From the NCBI GenBank assembly GCA_002197995.1, contig NGZR01000003.1:744001-808000 (forward strand): a stretch of DNA of 64,000 nt, given 5' to 3'. The notes under the pieces were generated by a model. It did not search any database. It saw only the letters and a list, made by a program, of their open reading frames with translations, and was not told the origin of the DNA. The DNA is from Gaeumannomyces sp. JS-464. Lineage: Eukaryota; Ascomycota; Sordariomycetes; Magnaporthales; Magnaporthaceae. Of the stretch, positions 1-10,073 are shown in pieces; position 1 is the first letter of the stretch, and every line of letters starts with the position of its first letter. A program made the translations under genes and the position numbers.

Positions 1-640
1 ATAACCGGATGCAAAGTCGACGGTGTGGGCGACCTCGTGGAGGTAAACACCGATGGTGTCGACCTGGTTGAAGAAGACGACCTGGTTTCCGAGCGCATAG
101 GCATGCGTGCTGGTGTCGGGGACCAGCATGACCTCCTTGGTCAGCTGCCTCATCTTGACGGGCACCTGGCCGAACCGGTGCGCCAGCGTCTCGATCGACG
201 TTGCGCTGTTGGGGTGGCGGCACAGGAGCCAGGGGACGGCGCACTTTAAGGGACGGAAATGGGAAAGGTCGTCAGCCAAACGTGGCGCGCTCCAGTCAGG
301 GATTAATGGATGGGTACACAACGGGGCGTCGTCTACTCACGTCGCTGTACAGGACCTCGTAGGTCACGATGGTCCGGGGGTCGATCTTCTCCCTGTTGGC
401 CAGGTCCTTGCAGCCCTGGGCGATGGTGCCCGAGGGCCACTGGGTGATGGAGTAGCCCGGCTGGCGCCAGAAGGCGTCCAGGTTGGACCGGAGGGCGGGC
501 TTGCTCAGCTGCTGGGCGTCCGCCTCCAGCACCAGCCCGGCGGCCGCGACGAAGGCGGAGAGGAGGATGCGTTCTTTCCTGCGAACATGATGGCGAGTGG
601 CAAGATAAACCTTCAACTGAGTGAAGATACCTATATACAC
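1..640 (-). CDS. Secreted metalloprotease-like protein, conidiation-specific protein 13 type (3' end outside window)
   Basis: Two exons are seen on the minus strand: 341-640, then an intron 244-340 (GTGAGT donor, AAAG acceptor), then 1-243 running off the window. The join reads YSD-CAVPWLLCRHPNS and continues to FNQVDTIGVYLHEVAHTVDF. HEVAH fits the HExxH zinc motif of metallopeptidases, and the layout resembles the fungal conidiation protein con-13 family (recalled, not searched). A hydrophobic signal segment (ILLSAFVAAAGLVLEADA) is followed by QQLSKPALRSNLDAFWRQPG. The start is unsure. The open frame begins at 640, but an ATG at 588 gives a cleaner signal peptide (MFAGK, then RILLSAF) if one base is missing near 573-578. 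The role is probably extracellular or cell-wall proteolysis; catalytic activity is inferred from the motif only. Confidence 0.72.
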
Positions 641-1988
641 CGAGGAGTGTATGAGTGCGCCGCTGTCGTCTCCGCTGCTTGACCTGCTTTCTGGGTTCCA
701 TCTTCAACAACAAGCAGAGGGAACAATGCCGTTTTATACTCTTATATCTACACTTACACCGCCGCCCACCTCCCGATATTTTGAGGCCGGAATTCCGGCG
801 CCGTCTGCTTGCCAAATCCGTCGTTGCCGTTGATCCTCCCTCCATCCTGCAGCACTCCATCTGGCGCAGTCTGCCATTGTCGGTGATTCTCCCTTCATCC
901 TGCATCACACCATCTAAGCCAAGACATGCCTTGCTGCCCGCGGTCCAGGTGACGCCGGAATATTGCCCGCAAAAACCCAATAGTTCTCACCCAAACGCAC
1001 ATTTTCTGCTCCGTCAGTTGGGCTCTCAATGCTAAATCTGACCGTCGTCACAGTATTGACATGGAAGGTAGGTAGTACCGCATGCATCCGCGTCGAGGCG
1101 TGACTGGGGTTTTGCTCCCTCTAGCGGCTGACTTGCCCAGGGGTTGTTCCCGGCCTCATTGGCCAGGAGTTGACCCTCATAAGAGTGTTTGCTGGCAGCT
1201 TTTGCTTATTATTTCAGGGAGCCCCAGAGCACAGCCCCAGGTACCTAGTTAGCATCTCGGACTCTAGATGGTTGCTTTTTCTTGGCTCCCTCGTGGCCTT
1301 TTCGGCTCTGTCACTTGACGGGGCCATACTGCATTCAAAACTTGTCGAGACCTGCGGCACCTTTCCTCCGAGCGATGCCTTTTGGGTGTGCGAGAATGCC
1401 CGCGGGGAAGTATGGTGATAAATAAGACACCAGCAGGCTCGTGCCGGACGGCACGGTATTCTCTGTCTCGGTAAGCCCTGTCTTTATTGATCACTAGCGG
1501 CCGGAAAAGGACCCGATGTGGATCGAATAAGCAGGCACCGATCCTTCAGAAATGCAACCCGCGAACACCAGGTAAGGCTGCGTGAACTCGTCCTGCTGCT
1601 TACAGCTTATAGTCCGTCATCGCGCGTCGCATCCGGGACCAAGCTGCAGGAGCGAATGCGAGCCCCACAATAGGTGACCGCCTCGAATCACACTGGCTGA
1701 TCACAAGCAGCGACGGCGAGGACAAACTACACTGAATGACAGTCGCATCTCGTGATGATGGAAGACGCATTTAGGTGAAAACAGAAACATGCATGCCGCA
1801 GCATGGCGAGGTATATTGCAAACAAAAACAAACACAGGCTACCGCTACATCCCGAAGCAGGCCCAGAAGATGGTCGTTAAAAGAGAAGATTACAAGTACA
1901 GAAGGCCTATTTTGGAAGAGGCCACACGAAGGAAATCTCCCGGAAGCAGAATCATCCAGCGATATCCGCAATTTCCCCCAGCCGCTTT
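641..1988. other. Intergenic, no gene supported
   Basis: This is the 5' flank of the metalloprotease gene and the 3' flank of the LysM gene. Only short overlapping frames without introns, motifs or family resemblance are present. Short GGTAGGTA/GGTACCTAG motifs occur near 1068 and 1240, a type seen in other spacers of this window. Confidence 0.6.
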
Positions 1989-2605
1989 TTACTTCTTGCA
2001 CACGGGCAGGTTCACGGTTTGGCCGACCTTGAGGTTGAAGCGGTCGACGCCCGGGTTGGCGGCGAGGACGGCGTCTACGGTAAGGTCCAGCTGCTGGGAG
2101 AGGCCGACGAAGCTGTCGCCGGCCTTGATGACCCTGGTGGCAGGCCCGTTGGGGAGGCAGGTGCGGGTGCCGGGCTTGGGCAGGCAGGACTTGTCGTCGA
2201 CGTTCTGGCGGCACAGCCTGGTCGGGATGCTGACCTCCTGGCCGATGTTGAGGAGGTCGACGTTGGCGAGCTTGCTCTCCTTCGCAATGTTGCAGACGCC
2301 CGACTGGAACGTGGCCGCGAGCTTGGTGAGCGTGTCGCCCTGCACGATCTTGTGCTTGACCACGGGTCCGTTAGTCTTGCCGTCGGCGCAGACCGCCACC
2401 GCCGTGTTGTTCCGGGTCGCGTTGTTGGCCAGTGGTGTGGCCCTCAGGAGGATGGTTGCAGGAACGGGAGCCTGAGGGAGGAATCGTCAGTTTAGTTTTT
2501 GGTGTAGTCGAAAAGCAGCACATGACTGTCACTCACAGGTGCCGGCATGGCAGCAGCCAGGCTCGCCAGGAGCGTGACAAGAGTGATGGGCACGGATGCA
2601 AGCAT
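1989..2605 (-). CDS. Secreted protein with two LysM domains (LysM effector type)
   Basis: Exon 1 is 2537-2605 (MLASVPITLVTLLASLAAAMPAP, a signal peptide), the intron is 2472-2536 (GTGAGT...CTCAG), and exon 2 is 1989-2471. The protein is about 183 aa. After a short Asn-rich region come two LysM modules. One is around residues 58-105 (HKIVQGDTLTKLAATFQSGV to IGQEVSIP); the other is around 130-180 (RVIKAGDSFVGLSQQ to LKVGQTVNLPVC). LysM modules bind chitin oligosaccharides. Two modules with no enzyme domain match the fungal effectors of the Slp1/Ecp6 class, which sequester chitin fragments or protect hyphae. That role is inferred from architecture. The Cys residues around and between the modules would form disulphides outside the cell. 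Confidence 0.88.
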
Positions 2606-4218
2606 TTTGAGAAATGGAGTACGCCCGGCGTGGTGAAGAAGATGTCGATAAAGGGGTAAACGTCTGCTTATACCAAAAGCAATGTTTGCTGAAACGAAAG
2701 CCTGCCTTGCGGTTGCTGTATTGCTGATACAGAATAGAATAGATACGGTAAATTAGAATGATGATCATCTTCCATCAACAACAGCCCAGGCGGGAATCCG
2801 TTCGATTTTATCCATTCTCAAAGCCTTCTTCCTCGTGGCATGCCATCCCACGCGGGGCTCCAGCGGCAGGGCTCCAAAGGCAAAAAAATGAGGAAAATGT
2901 TTCTCGATGTTCCCCAGCCCTTGCTTCTGGAAAGCGTGGTGCCGCCGAGGGCGCATCGGTAGCAAGTCAGTGGATCTTAGTGTGTCAACAGGGGGGCAGG
3001 GGACATGACGACTGAGCCAAATGTGGCAATAGTTCTACCGCAGCGACGCGCGAATCGCATGTCCCCTCCTCCCGGGTCGGCTTTCAGCCTCGCAAGCGGC
3101 CTTGGCCGTCGAACCGAACTGGCCGATGCGTCTGTGGGGGAGGGGTAGGCAGCCCAAGTCGGGAGAGGAGGTATCTATCAGTCAAACGCGGGCATTCCTT
3201 CAGGCTCGTGGACGTCGTGCTGTCTTTGCTGCCGAGAGCGAGAATGTGCCATCATGGAGCCGACGGCAGAACGACCTCGTGGTCGCTGCTACTAGTAGCT
3301 GCCATGTATGGAGGCCCAGGCAGAGCCTCACGTCCCAACCGAGAACGGGCTGACATCGATCATGTTGGAGATAGATGAAGGCAGGTGGTGCGGAGCAGGC
3401 TGGGCGACTCTTGCTGGAACCCAGGGGCCAATGCCATGTCGCCAAGCCTCCGAATATGGACAAAATGTCTCGACGAACAAGCGCGGGCTGCAGCTAAAAT
3501 AAGGTTTAAGGGGACTTATTTGAGAAGCTCTCGGCCGGGGGCGTTGGACGGGCTTGGCTCCAGCCGATCCGCGACAGCTGCACAGGGAGGGAAGAGCTTA
3601 ACCGGCATCCAGCTTCAACCTGGTCGACGCTCGTGCCCAAGATGGACGAGTGCTTGCTTCCCCCACGAGGGTGCCGATGATCCGGCAAAGGAGCCCACCA
3701 CACACGCATGAACGTATTTTATATATCGGTACACATTGCCTGCGCGGTGCAGGTATGATGCTGCGAGTAGGTACCGCCTACCCAGCCAGCCTGTCGATCC
3801 TCAAAACATGGGAGGCTGTGCTTGCGCGGGAGCATGCAAGTCGGTGGCGTCTTCTTGGAGAAGCACGCGACTCTGACACGCGAGCCTGACTCGTTGCGGT
3901 GCCGTCGATACCCCAAGACTACCCTACGCGCAGAGGCCGCGGCGAGTTTGGGTTTGGGAACCTAGAAAAATATGGATTATCTGTAATTGGCTTTTATGTA
4001 GGCTGTTGGGTGCCTCGGTGGATGTCGGCCTCGCCGGACCCGGAGGAACCGACAAACCGGAGGATGCAAAAATGTCTGAATTGTGGGGTGAGTCCTGTGA
4101 TGGTGCCATATTATCGTCACTCTACCTGCCCACACTTGCGCAGCTTTGGGAACGGTGGATCAACTCGGATTGCAGCCATATAAGGCTAGCTCAGACCTCA
4201 GTACTCCATCGGAAGATA
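2606..4218. other. Intergenic, promoter side of the LysM gene
   Basis: About 1.6 kb between the LysM start and tRNA-Ser. All frames are short and unsupported. I see no repeat, tRNA or conserved domain here. Confidence 0.55.
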
Positions 4219-4299
4219 GGCAACGTGCCTGAGTGGTTAAAGGGTGTGACTAGAAATCACATGGGTTCGCCCGCGTAGGTTCGAGTCCTGCCGTTGTCG
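4219..4299 (+). tRNA. tRNA-Ser (anticodon AGA)
   Basis: The acceptor stem GGCAACG pairs with CGTTGTC (one G-T pair), with discriminator G at 4299. The D arm is GCCTGAGTGGTTAAAGG. The anticodon stem TGTGA/TCACA encloses the loop CTAGAAA, giving anticodon AGA (decodes UCU/UCC). A long variable arm typical of tRNA-Ser follows, then the T arm with GGTTCGAGTCC (B box). There is no intron. A T-rich run just downstream (4314-4326) suits Pol III termination. Confidence 0.95.
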
Positions 4300-4905
4300 A
4301 AACACAGTTTCCTTCCGATGCTTTTTTGCTTCATTTTCGTATTTTACTTTTTCTCAACCAAGCATTTTGCCATCCACTCTGGACCTTTTCTTCCCTGATA
4401 CTCCTATCGCCATTCCCACCAATTCGGTGACGTAGGCTTTTTACCAATCATTCATGGATTTATGTCTCTTTTTTTTTCAGCCTAGCAATGCCGAGAAACC
4501 ATCACCTGTACTCCGCCATCCCAAGGGAGAGATTGACTTCTCTCACCGGCAATATGTATTTGCCGGGCGCGGCCAGCCACCAACAGCCTCTAGGCAGAAA
4601 ATTGAGGGCCGGCCGTCAGCAATGCGACATGCAATGCTGCAAAGCCCTGCACTCAGCCCCAACCAGCCACTTAGTCCTTCCGGATTCCGCCGTATCCAAT
4701 CCAATCGTCTTCCTATACCGGTCACGATAAGGGCAGGCTACGGAGGCAGCCTGGCAGCCTGCCCGACTGCGGTCGAGTAGCCATGCCATAAAAGTCTCGG
4801 GGGTGGCCCGCGAAGCACACACACATGAGGCATGTGACTAGGTAGGGACGTAATTCTGCCAGCCAGAACAAAGCTCTAACCACACATACACCCGACCATC
4901 ATATC
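4300..4905. other. Intergenic upstream of the pseudophosphatase gene
   Basis: It contains T-rich and CT-rich stretches (for example T9 near 4469) typical of fungal 5' regions. No gene is recognised. Confidence 0.5.
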
Positions 4906-6928
4906 ATGGCTCTGAGCCTTGCGACCCTTCAAGAGGCAGTGGGCTACATCCAGCTTGCCCTCGATGTTTACAATAAAATTCAGGCAGTTCCCGGTGAGAT
5001 CTCCGAGCTCAAAATCGAGTTAGAAGGACTGGGTGCCCCTCTCAGCACCCTTGTCAACCTCCTAAAAGGCCCCAAAGAGACAGACCCTCTGGGCCTTCTC
5101 GATGGCAACAGCCGAAAGGCCCTCGTCGACGCGGTCCAGGATGCTTCCGCGGCCTGCAAGGAAGTCCATGCCGTGTTCAAAAACGTCAAGAGCCGCCATC
5201 TCGGGTTTATAGGCGGCCACAACATCGAGGCCCGCGCCAAATGGGTTGCCCGGGCTTGGTATCTTTTTGGATTCGGCGCCGACACGAGGTCAAGGCCTTG
5301 ATGCACAGAATCAAGACGCGCTGCGAACGGATACAGTTCATCCTTTCCATCGTCAACATCATACCCAAAAAGACTCTACAGGCGGATATAGTGGCCCAAC
5401 AGAAGGAAAAGGCCGCGTTGGAGAAGAGCCGACAGGAGATTCAGTTCCTGAAAAATGACGCGGCCAAGAAGGATGCGCAGCTTCAGGCTATCGATGCCAA
5501 ATTGAAGGCGCTGACGGACGCGCAGGTCAAGACGAGGGCCGAGGCGAAAAAGGCGAAGGAGCGGGAGTGCATGGATACCGCGACGGCAGTCGACGGGCAG
5601 GTCAAGAACAAGGCCCCTGCGGCTAACACCAAACCCGCCAAACAGGCCGAGAAGGAGCCTCCAGGGCCCGGCCATCTCACAAAGACTCCAAGCATAGGCC
5701 CCAGGGTTATCCGCGGGGTTCCAAAGGATCAGAAGCCCAAGAATGAGGGGGAAGGAGGGTCGGAACAGAATGGGAAGGCAAAGAATGGAAAACCCGAGGA
5801 GAAGACCAACGGAAATCCGAAAGAGAAGCCTGGAGAGAAGGCGAACGGCAATGCAAAGGGAAAAAAGAAGGAAGACAAAGTCAAAGAGAACAAGCCCCCA
5901 GTTTCCAAGGGAAAGAAGGAGGAAGGGCCCGGGGAGAACAAGCCTTTGATGCCCAAGGGAAAGAAGGAGGAAAACCCCAAGGAGAACAAGCTCGTAATTC
6001 CCAAGGGAGGGAAGTACGAAAAGCCGAAGGAGAACAAGCCCCCAGTGCCCAAGGAAAAGAAGGAGGAAAAGCCCAAGGAGAACAAGAACGAAAAAAAGAG
6101 GGACGAGAAACCAACGCCGGCAGCAAACCGCCCATCATCAACCAGCCCCAGCCCCCAGCGCCCCCCAAGGACGCCAAGCCAGCGAGAACCCCAAAGCCCT
6201 CGCCGTCACCATCTCCGGAGCCGCGGCGCGGCGGGCACTCTGTACTTTTCGTCGACCCGGGAAATCTCGAACGCTCCGTCGTCTGCCATGCTATGCTGGC
6301 GCTGCTGGACTACTCGACCCGCAAGAGCGGCGGCGGCCCGCTCCTCACGGCCGTCCACTCGGCCGGCTACTTCACCGAAAACCAAAGCGACTGCATCGGC
6401 GAGATCAAGAGCCACCCTCACGCCGTCCCCAGCTTCAACCTCCACATCACCAAGGGGAACGGCCGGCCGTACCAGGAGGCATTTGACCTCCTGTTCCAGC
6501 CCGACTCGGACGGGTCGGGCACGGCGCCGTGGTGGAAAGCGTGGTGGCAAGGGTGCGACCCCAAGACCAAAGCGAAAGTAGAGAAGGTGTTCCGAGACAG
6601 GCGGTCGGTGGGGATGCGGCGCGAGTTCTTCAAGCGTTTCGACTACATCGTCTGCTTCACCAGGCGCGAGTACGAGAACCTGTTGCTGCTCAGGGCGGCC
6701 GTCGTGGCCAAGGACGGCGCCGGCGCGTGGCCTAAGGGCAAAGGCAAGATCATGCACTTGGGCATTTATTTGTCCGAGGACGGCAAGCCCGCTCAGGAGA
6801 TTCCTCAGACTACGGATAATCGCAGCGCTTGGCCAACTACGATCTCGAAACTCAAGACTGCCCTCGAGGGTTTCTTGACAAAGGAGCTGAAGTGGGACCA
6901 GTCGCAAAGCAAAGGCAGCTGCAGCTAG
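4906..6928 (+). CDS. Three-part protein: helical N-terminus, Lys-rich 16-residue repeats, inactive low-molecular-weight phosphatase domain (two frameshifts)
   Basis: The reading frame changes twice. It starts in one frame at 4906 (MALSLATLQEAVGYIQLALD; helical, like N-terminal domains of fungal STAND-type proteins). It continues from about 5270 in a second frame (RRHEVKALMHRIKTRCERI, then a coiled coil), and from about 6110 in a third. Adding one base in T5 (5264-5268) and one in A7 (6091-6097) restores one protein of about 674 aa. The last 220 residues align by eye with low-molecular-weight tyrosine phosphatases: SVLFVDPGNLERS for VLFVCxGNxCRS, AVHSAGYF for VDSAG, FDYIVCFTRREYENL for the FDYI..MD..N..DL region. 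The catalytic Cys is Asp while the P-loop Arg remains, so the domain should not be catalytic. The biological role is unknown; a signalling or binding role is a guess. Confidence 0.7.
5886..6077 (+). repeat. Four tandem 48-bp coding repeats (16-residue units)
   Basis: Four in-frame units begin ENKPPVSKGKKEE, ENKPLMPKGKKEE, ENKLVIPKGGKYE and ENKPPVPKEKKEE, and a partial fifth begins ENKNEKK. They form a charged, disordered linker between the coiled coil and the phosphatase-like domain. The copies differ at many third positions, so the expansion is not very recent. Confidence 0.9.
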
Positions 6929-7243
6929 TGCTTGTATCTACCGTCTTTTTTATCTTCCCCCGTTCTTTGGGTTTGGATTTACGGAGATGTTCAACTAGGA
7001 CGGGCTCAGGGGCTGGGCGTGCCTAACCCCAACCCTGCGTCGTCAGAAACACTGATGACTACCAATGACATCATCAACTGAGGTCGCTCCTGCCAGGCAG
7101 CTTAAGTAGACCAACCTACTAATCTATTCTCTTCTCCTCCATTCTATCTAGTAGTCCGCCTACTTCACCTAGACTGTCAAAAGCAATTCTTCTTCGTCTT
7201 GCAAGCCGAACAGCTAAAGCAATCCCACACACCCATAGCGGCC
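6929..7243. other. Intergenic, promoter of the small mitochondrial protein gene
   Basis: Short spacer with CT-rich sequence at 7110-7170 just upstream of the next start. No gene is seen. Confidence 0.5.
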
Positions 7244-7810
7244 ATGCATCGACTATCTGCGTCACTCCCTCGTCTCAGGGCACTTGCCCAGGCCCCGAGG
7301 TCCAGCCTGCCATCACTAGCGATCCAATCGAGACCAGTCTCAGACAGCGCCAGGCCAGCCGCCTCCCTCACAACCACCGACAGCAGCAACACAAAGCAGC
7401 ACCGCGCCTACTCAACCACCTCGGCGCCCAAGGAGTCCGAAGGCCCCAGCGCCGAGTCGGGCGGCTCCCGCTCCAAAGACGCCGCCCCTGCTGCTGCCAA
7501 CAAGACCGCAGACCCCGCGACGGCCGGCATCGACACGCTGGCGGAGCGGTCGGCCAAGGGCCAGACGGGCGGCGGCGAGCCGCTCCAGAGCACGTCGGAG
7601 AACGCGCCGCCCAAGCCCAAGATCTCCAACTCGAGCGTGCCGGGCGACTCGGGCCTGGATAAGCTGACCGAGGAGCAGAGGCGCGAGGTCGAGGAGCACA
7701 ACCGCGACTTTGAGAAGAGGCACGACCGCGCCACACCCGCGGCGCAGGACAAGGTCGACAAGGAGTTTTGGAGCGGCGGCGGGTCCAAAGAGAGCCCGGG
7801 GACCAAGTAG
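7244..7810 (+). CDS. Conserved fungal protein, probably mitochondrial, function unknown
   Basis: A single exon of 188 aa. I chose the ATG at 7244 (MHRLSASLPRLRALAQAP) over the upstream in-frame start at 7199. From 7244 the N-terminus is an Arg/Ser-rich amphipathic presequence that lacks acidic residues and ends near HRAYSTT, as in matrix-targeted proteins. The middle is low complexity (Ala, Ser, Pro). The C-terminal 50 residues are charged and helical (DKLTEEQRREVEEHNRDFEK ... DKVDKEFW). I recognise the general type (small fungal mitochondrial proteins ending in a VDKEFW-like segment) but not a named family. No membrane segment is present. Confidence 0.7.
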   Translation: MHRLSASLPRLRALAQAPRSSLPSLAIQSRPVSDSARPAASLTTTDSSNTKQHRAYSTTSAPKESEGPSAESGGSRSKDAAPAAANKTADPATAGIDTLAERSAKGQTGGGEPLQSTSENAPPKPKISNSSVPGDSGLDKLTEEQRREVEEHNRDFEKRHDRATPAAQDKVDKEFWSGGGSKESPGTK

Positions 7811-8135
7811 AGGATGAGTTTCCGTCTTGTACCATCATTTTCTTTGTGGTTTCTTTTTTGTTGCTTCTTTGGACGTGGGAGATATGCGAATCCAGAACTG
7901 CTCCTGATTGCACGGCTGTCCTGTATGTGATGTCATTGAACGGCCGTACATGCAATAGATTTACGTCACCGGCCTTCCCTTTAGATGAAGATCATCTCGA
8001 CACGGTCATCTTGTTTGCTGTAGACGTCAGGCGCTGTAAAAAGTATACTTATAAAGAGGATACGGCCAAAGACCATATAGTTTGACCTCAACCAAAGATA
8101 ATCCCAGTACTGTTCAGTCTTCTTGAAGCACCAAG
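7811..8135. other. Short intergenic region
   Basis: It holds the 3' flank of the mitochondrial-type gene and the 5' flank of the next gene. TTATAAAGAGG at about 8049-8059 could serve as a TATA-like element for the gene at 8136. Nothing else is seen. Confidence 0.4.
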
Positions 8136-8543
8136 ATGAAACAGCAGCAGCAGCAGAAGAACATCAACAAAGCAACCATGGAGCCAGAGACCGGCAACGG
8201 CGAGGATCGGAACCAGGTGGCACGAAGACCGTTCAATGACGGTGATACCCAAGAGCGACAGGTCGATTCCAAGCAGGGAAAACAGAATCCCAAAAAGGGC
8301 GCACCCGCGGTGAAGCTTGACATGGACCTAGACGTGGACATCGAGCTCAAAGCCAAGATTCAGGGCGATCTCACGCTGGCCATCCTGTAAGTCGTCCAAA
8401 CCACACGGACTCCCTCCGCAGCAGGCCCTTGCTGATAGTTGATGATTGCCCCTGGGCTCAGGGACGAAGACGCAAACACCAAGAATAACAGCCGCGATGG
8501 CCCCTCCGATCTCGACGCAACCAAGTCCAAGTCACCAGAATGA
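8136..8543 (+). CDS. Small hypothetical protein with an acidic amphipathic segment, 110 aa
   Basis: Exon 1 is 8136-8386, the intron is 8387-8461 (GTAAGT...CTCAG), and exon 2 is 8462-8543. The N-terminus is Gln-rich (MKQQQQQKN). The recognisable part is KLDMDLDVDIELKAKIQGDL followed by TLAIL, with alternating hydrophobic and acidic residues. This segment type recurs in short fungal proteins of unknown function. The C-terminus is polar. An ATG at 8178 (MEPETGNG) is an alternative start. The splice join gives AILDEDANTKN and a clean stop, which supports the model. No function can be assigned. Confidence 0.6.
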
Positions 8544-8768
8544 GGTGTAACAACATCTTGGACTGGTCTCAGCCGGGCGTCGGAGCGGCAGTGGCGCTTC
8601 CGCAAGACTGCGTCTCGGTGAACGGAAAGCCGGTGTGGCAGTGCTGGCAAGTCGACCCGGATGCAGGACACTTGAGCGTTTCTGTCGCAGTCGCCACAGT
8701 GAGCCTCGAGCAGCCGCACGGGAGGGTGACGAATTCTGATTACAGCCTGTTAGCAACAGCGAGGGGGT

Positions 8769-9415
8769 CTAAGGCGGGGGAGAGAAAAGAATGGACAGAC
8801 TGTCGAGAATGCAGAACCCAGTACTGCAAGAGCAAGATTGCGGAAACGCAGACACGGTAACCACCGTCGAGCACGACGCGGGAGTCACGGCAGCGGCTGC
8901 ACCCAACGGCGTGGCCGTAGTCGCTGTGGCGGTGGCGGCGGCGGCGGCAGCTCCACCAAGGACGACGTTTCGACGAGGCAGCACCGGCCCGTGCCGCTGC
9001 TCGCAGCCTCCCGGCGGGCTGGCCCAGCGGTAGGTGGTGTAGCAGCCGATGCCGGCGCAGGCGCCCGCGCCGGCGCCACACGGGAAGCTGGTCGTCACGG
9101 TGGGCACGGCGGCGGGGGCAGCCGCACCTGTTGCGGACGGTGGAGAAGACGGCGCAGTCCAGGCGGAGGCAGGTCGAGCAGACGGTGGCGGTCGCCGTGA
9201 CGGTCGGGCAGGCCGCGTCTGACGGCAGGTCGGGCCAGGGTACCACCCGGCTGGTGACCAGCTGGCTCATGGCCATGCTAGAACAGGGGGGGTTTTGTTA
9301 GATATGGGGAGAGAATAGGGTGCATGCAGGTGGTTGATGCTGGTATCGATGATGATATATCTTACGCAGCAAAACAAGAGACGAGTACTGCCAACGGCAG
9401 CCCCTGAACTCTCAT
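8769..9415 (-). CDS. Small secreted Cys-rich protein (one frameshift)
   Basis: Exon 1, 9366-9415, encodes MRVQGLPLAVLVSCFA, a signal peptide. The intron is 9278-9365 (GTAAGA...CTAG), and exon 2 begins at 9277. The mature part reads CPTVTATATVCSTCLRLDCA, then a frameshift in G5 (9114-9118), then VPTVTTSFPCGAGAGACAGIGC. One extra base there joins RCGCPPA to VPTVTTS. The TVTATATVCSTCLRLDC stretch resembles Thr/Cys-rich fungal wall or secreted proteins. The C-terminal third (Ala/Thr-rich, then ...SCSCSTGFCILDS) is less certain and may contain another intron. It is probably extracellular, with no enzyme motif. Confidence 0.6.
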
Positions 9416-10073
9416 TATTTTGTTTTCGTGCCCCATGCTGCGTCAAAGCTTGGTCGGCCAGTGGCGTTTGGGACTGGTGCTATTTTTTAGGTCTAACAAC
9501 GGGTATCGTTTGATACACGAGTTTATTGGTCATGCTGCTTGTCTTATACGCAAAGGACGACCGAATAACACTGTCTCACGCTCGTGCTAGCCGGGTACCG
9601 AATAGGGGGTGCGGGGGATCGATCGCAATCTATCCACGAACTCATCATTACCGGCATCCCGAGAGAACGGGGAGACATAGCTGCCGGGTGTTACCCATCA
9701 AGCACTCCATCGGTCGATTCCAAGGCGCCCGTGCCCACCATGTGTAGACTTTGTCCTCGGCGTGCAATTTGTCGATATTGCGTGCCGTGCGAAACGCTAA
9801 CGGTCGACTGGCAGCCAATATCACCAGCATGGCCGGGTCCATTCACCGTTCGAGCCGCTGTAGCGCAGTTTTCGGGAGCGGGGGACGTTGACTCGGGTCT
9901 CTTTGGCTAAAATCATGGCTTATTTGGTTTTTACCCCGGCAGGGCCAGGAGCACTCATCTACCAGACCCGACGGAGAGGGACGTATGGCCAACCCATGGC
10001 GACTCGAGTTAATTCAGCCACTTTGATCCTCCCTCGCTCAGCCGGAGCCAGCGGGAGGGCCCTGGTGCGCTGC
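9416..10073. other. Intergenic, no gene seen
   Basis: Upstream flank of the secreted protein and 3' flank of the NmrA-like gene. Only unsupported short frames. Confidence 0.5.
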
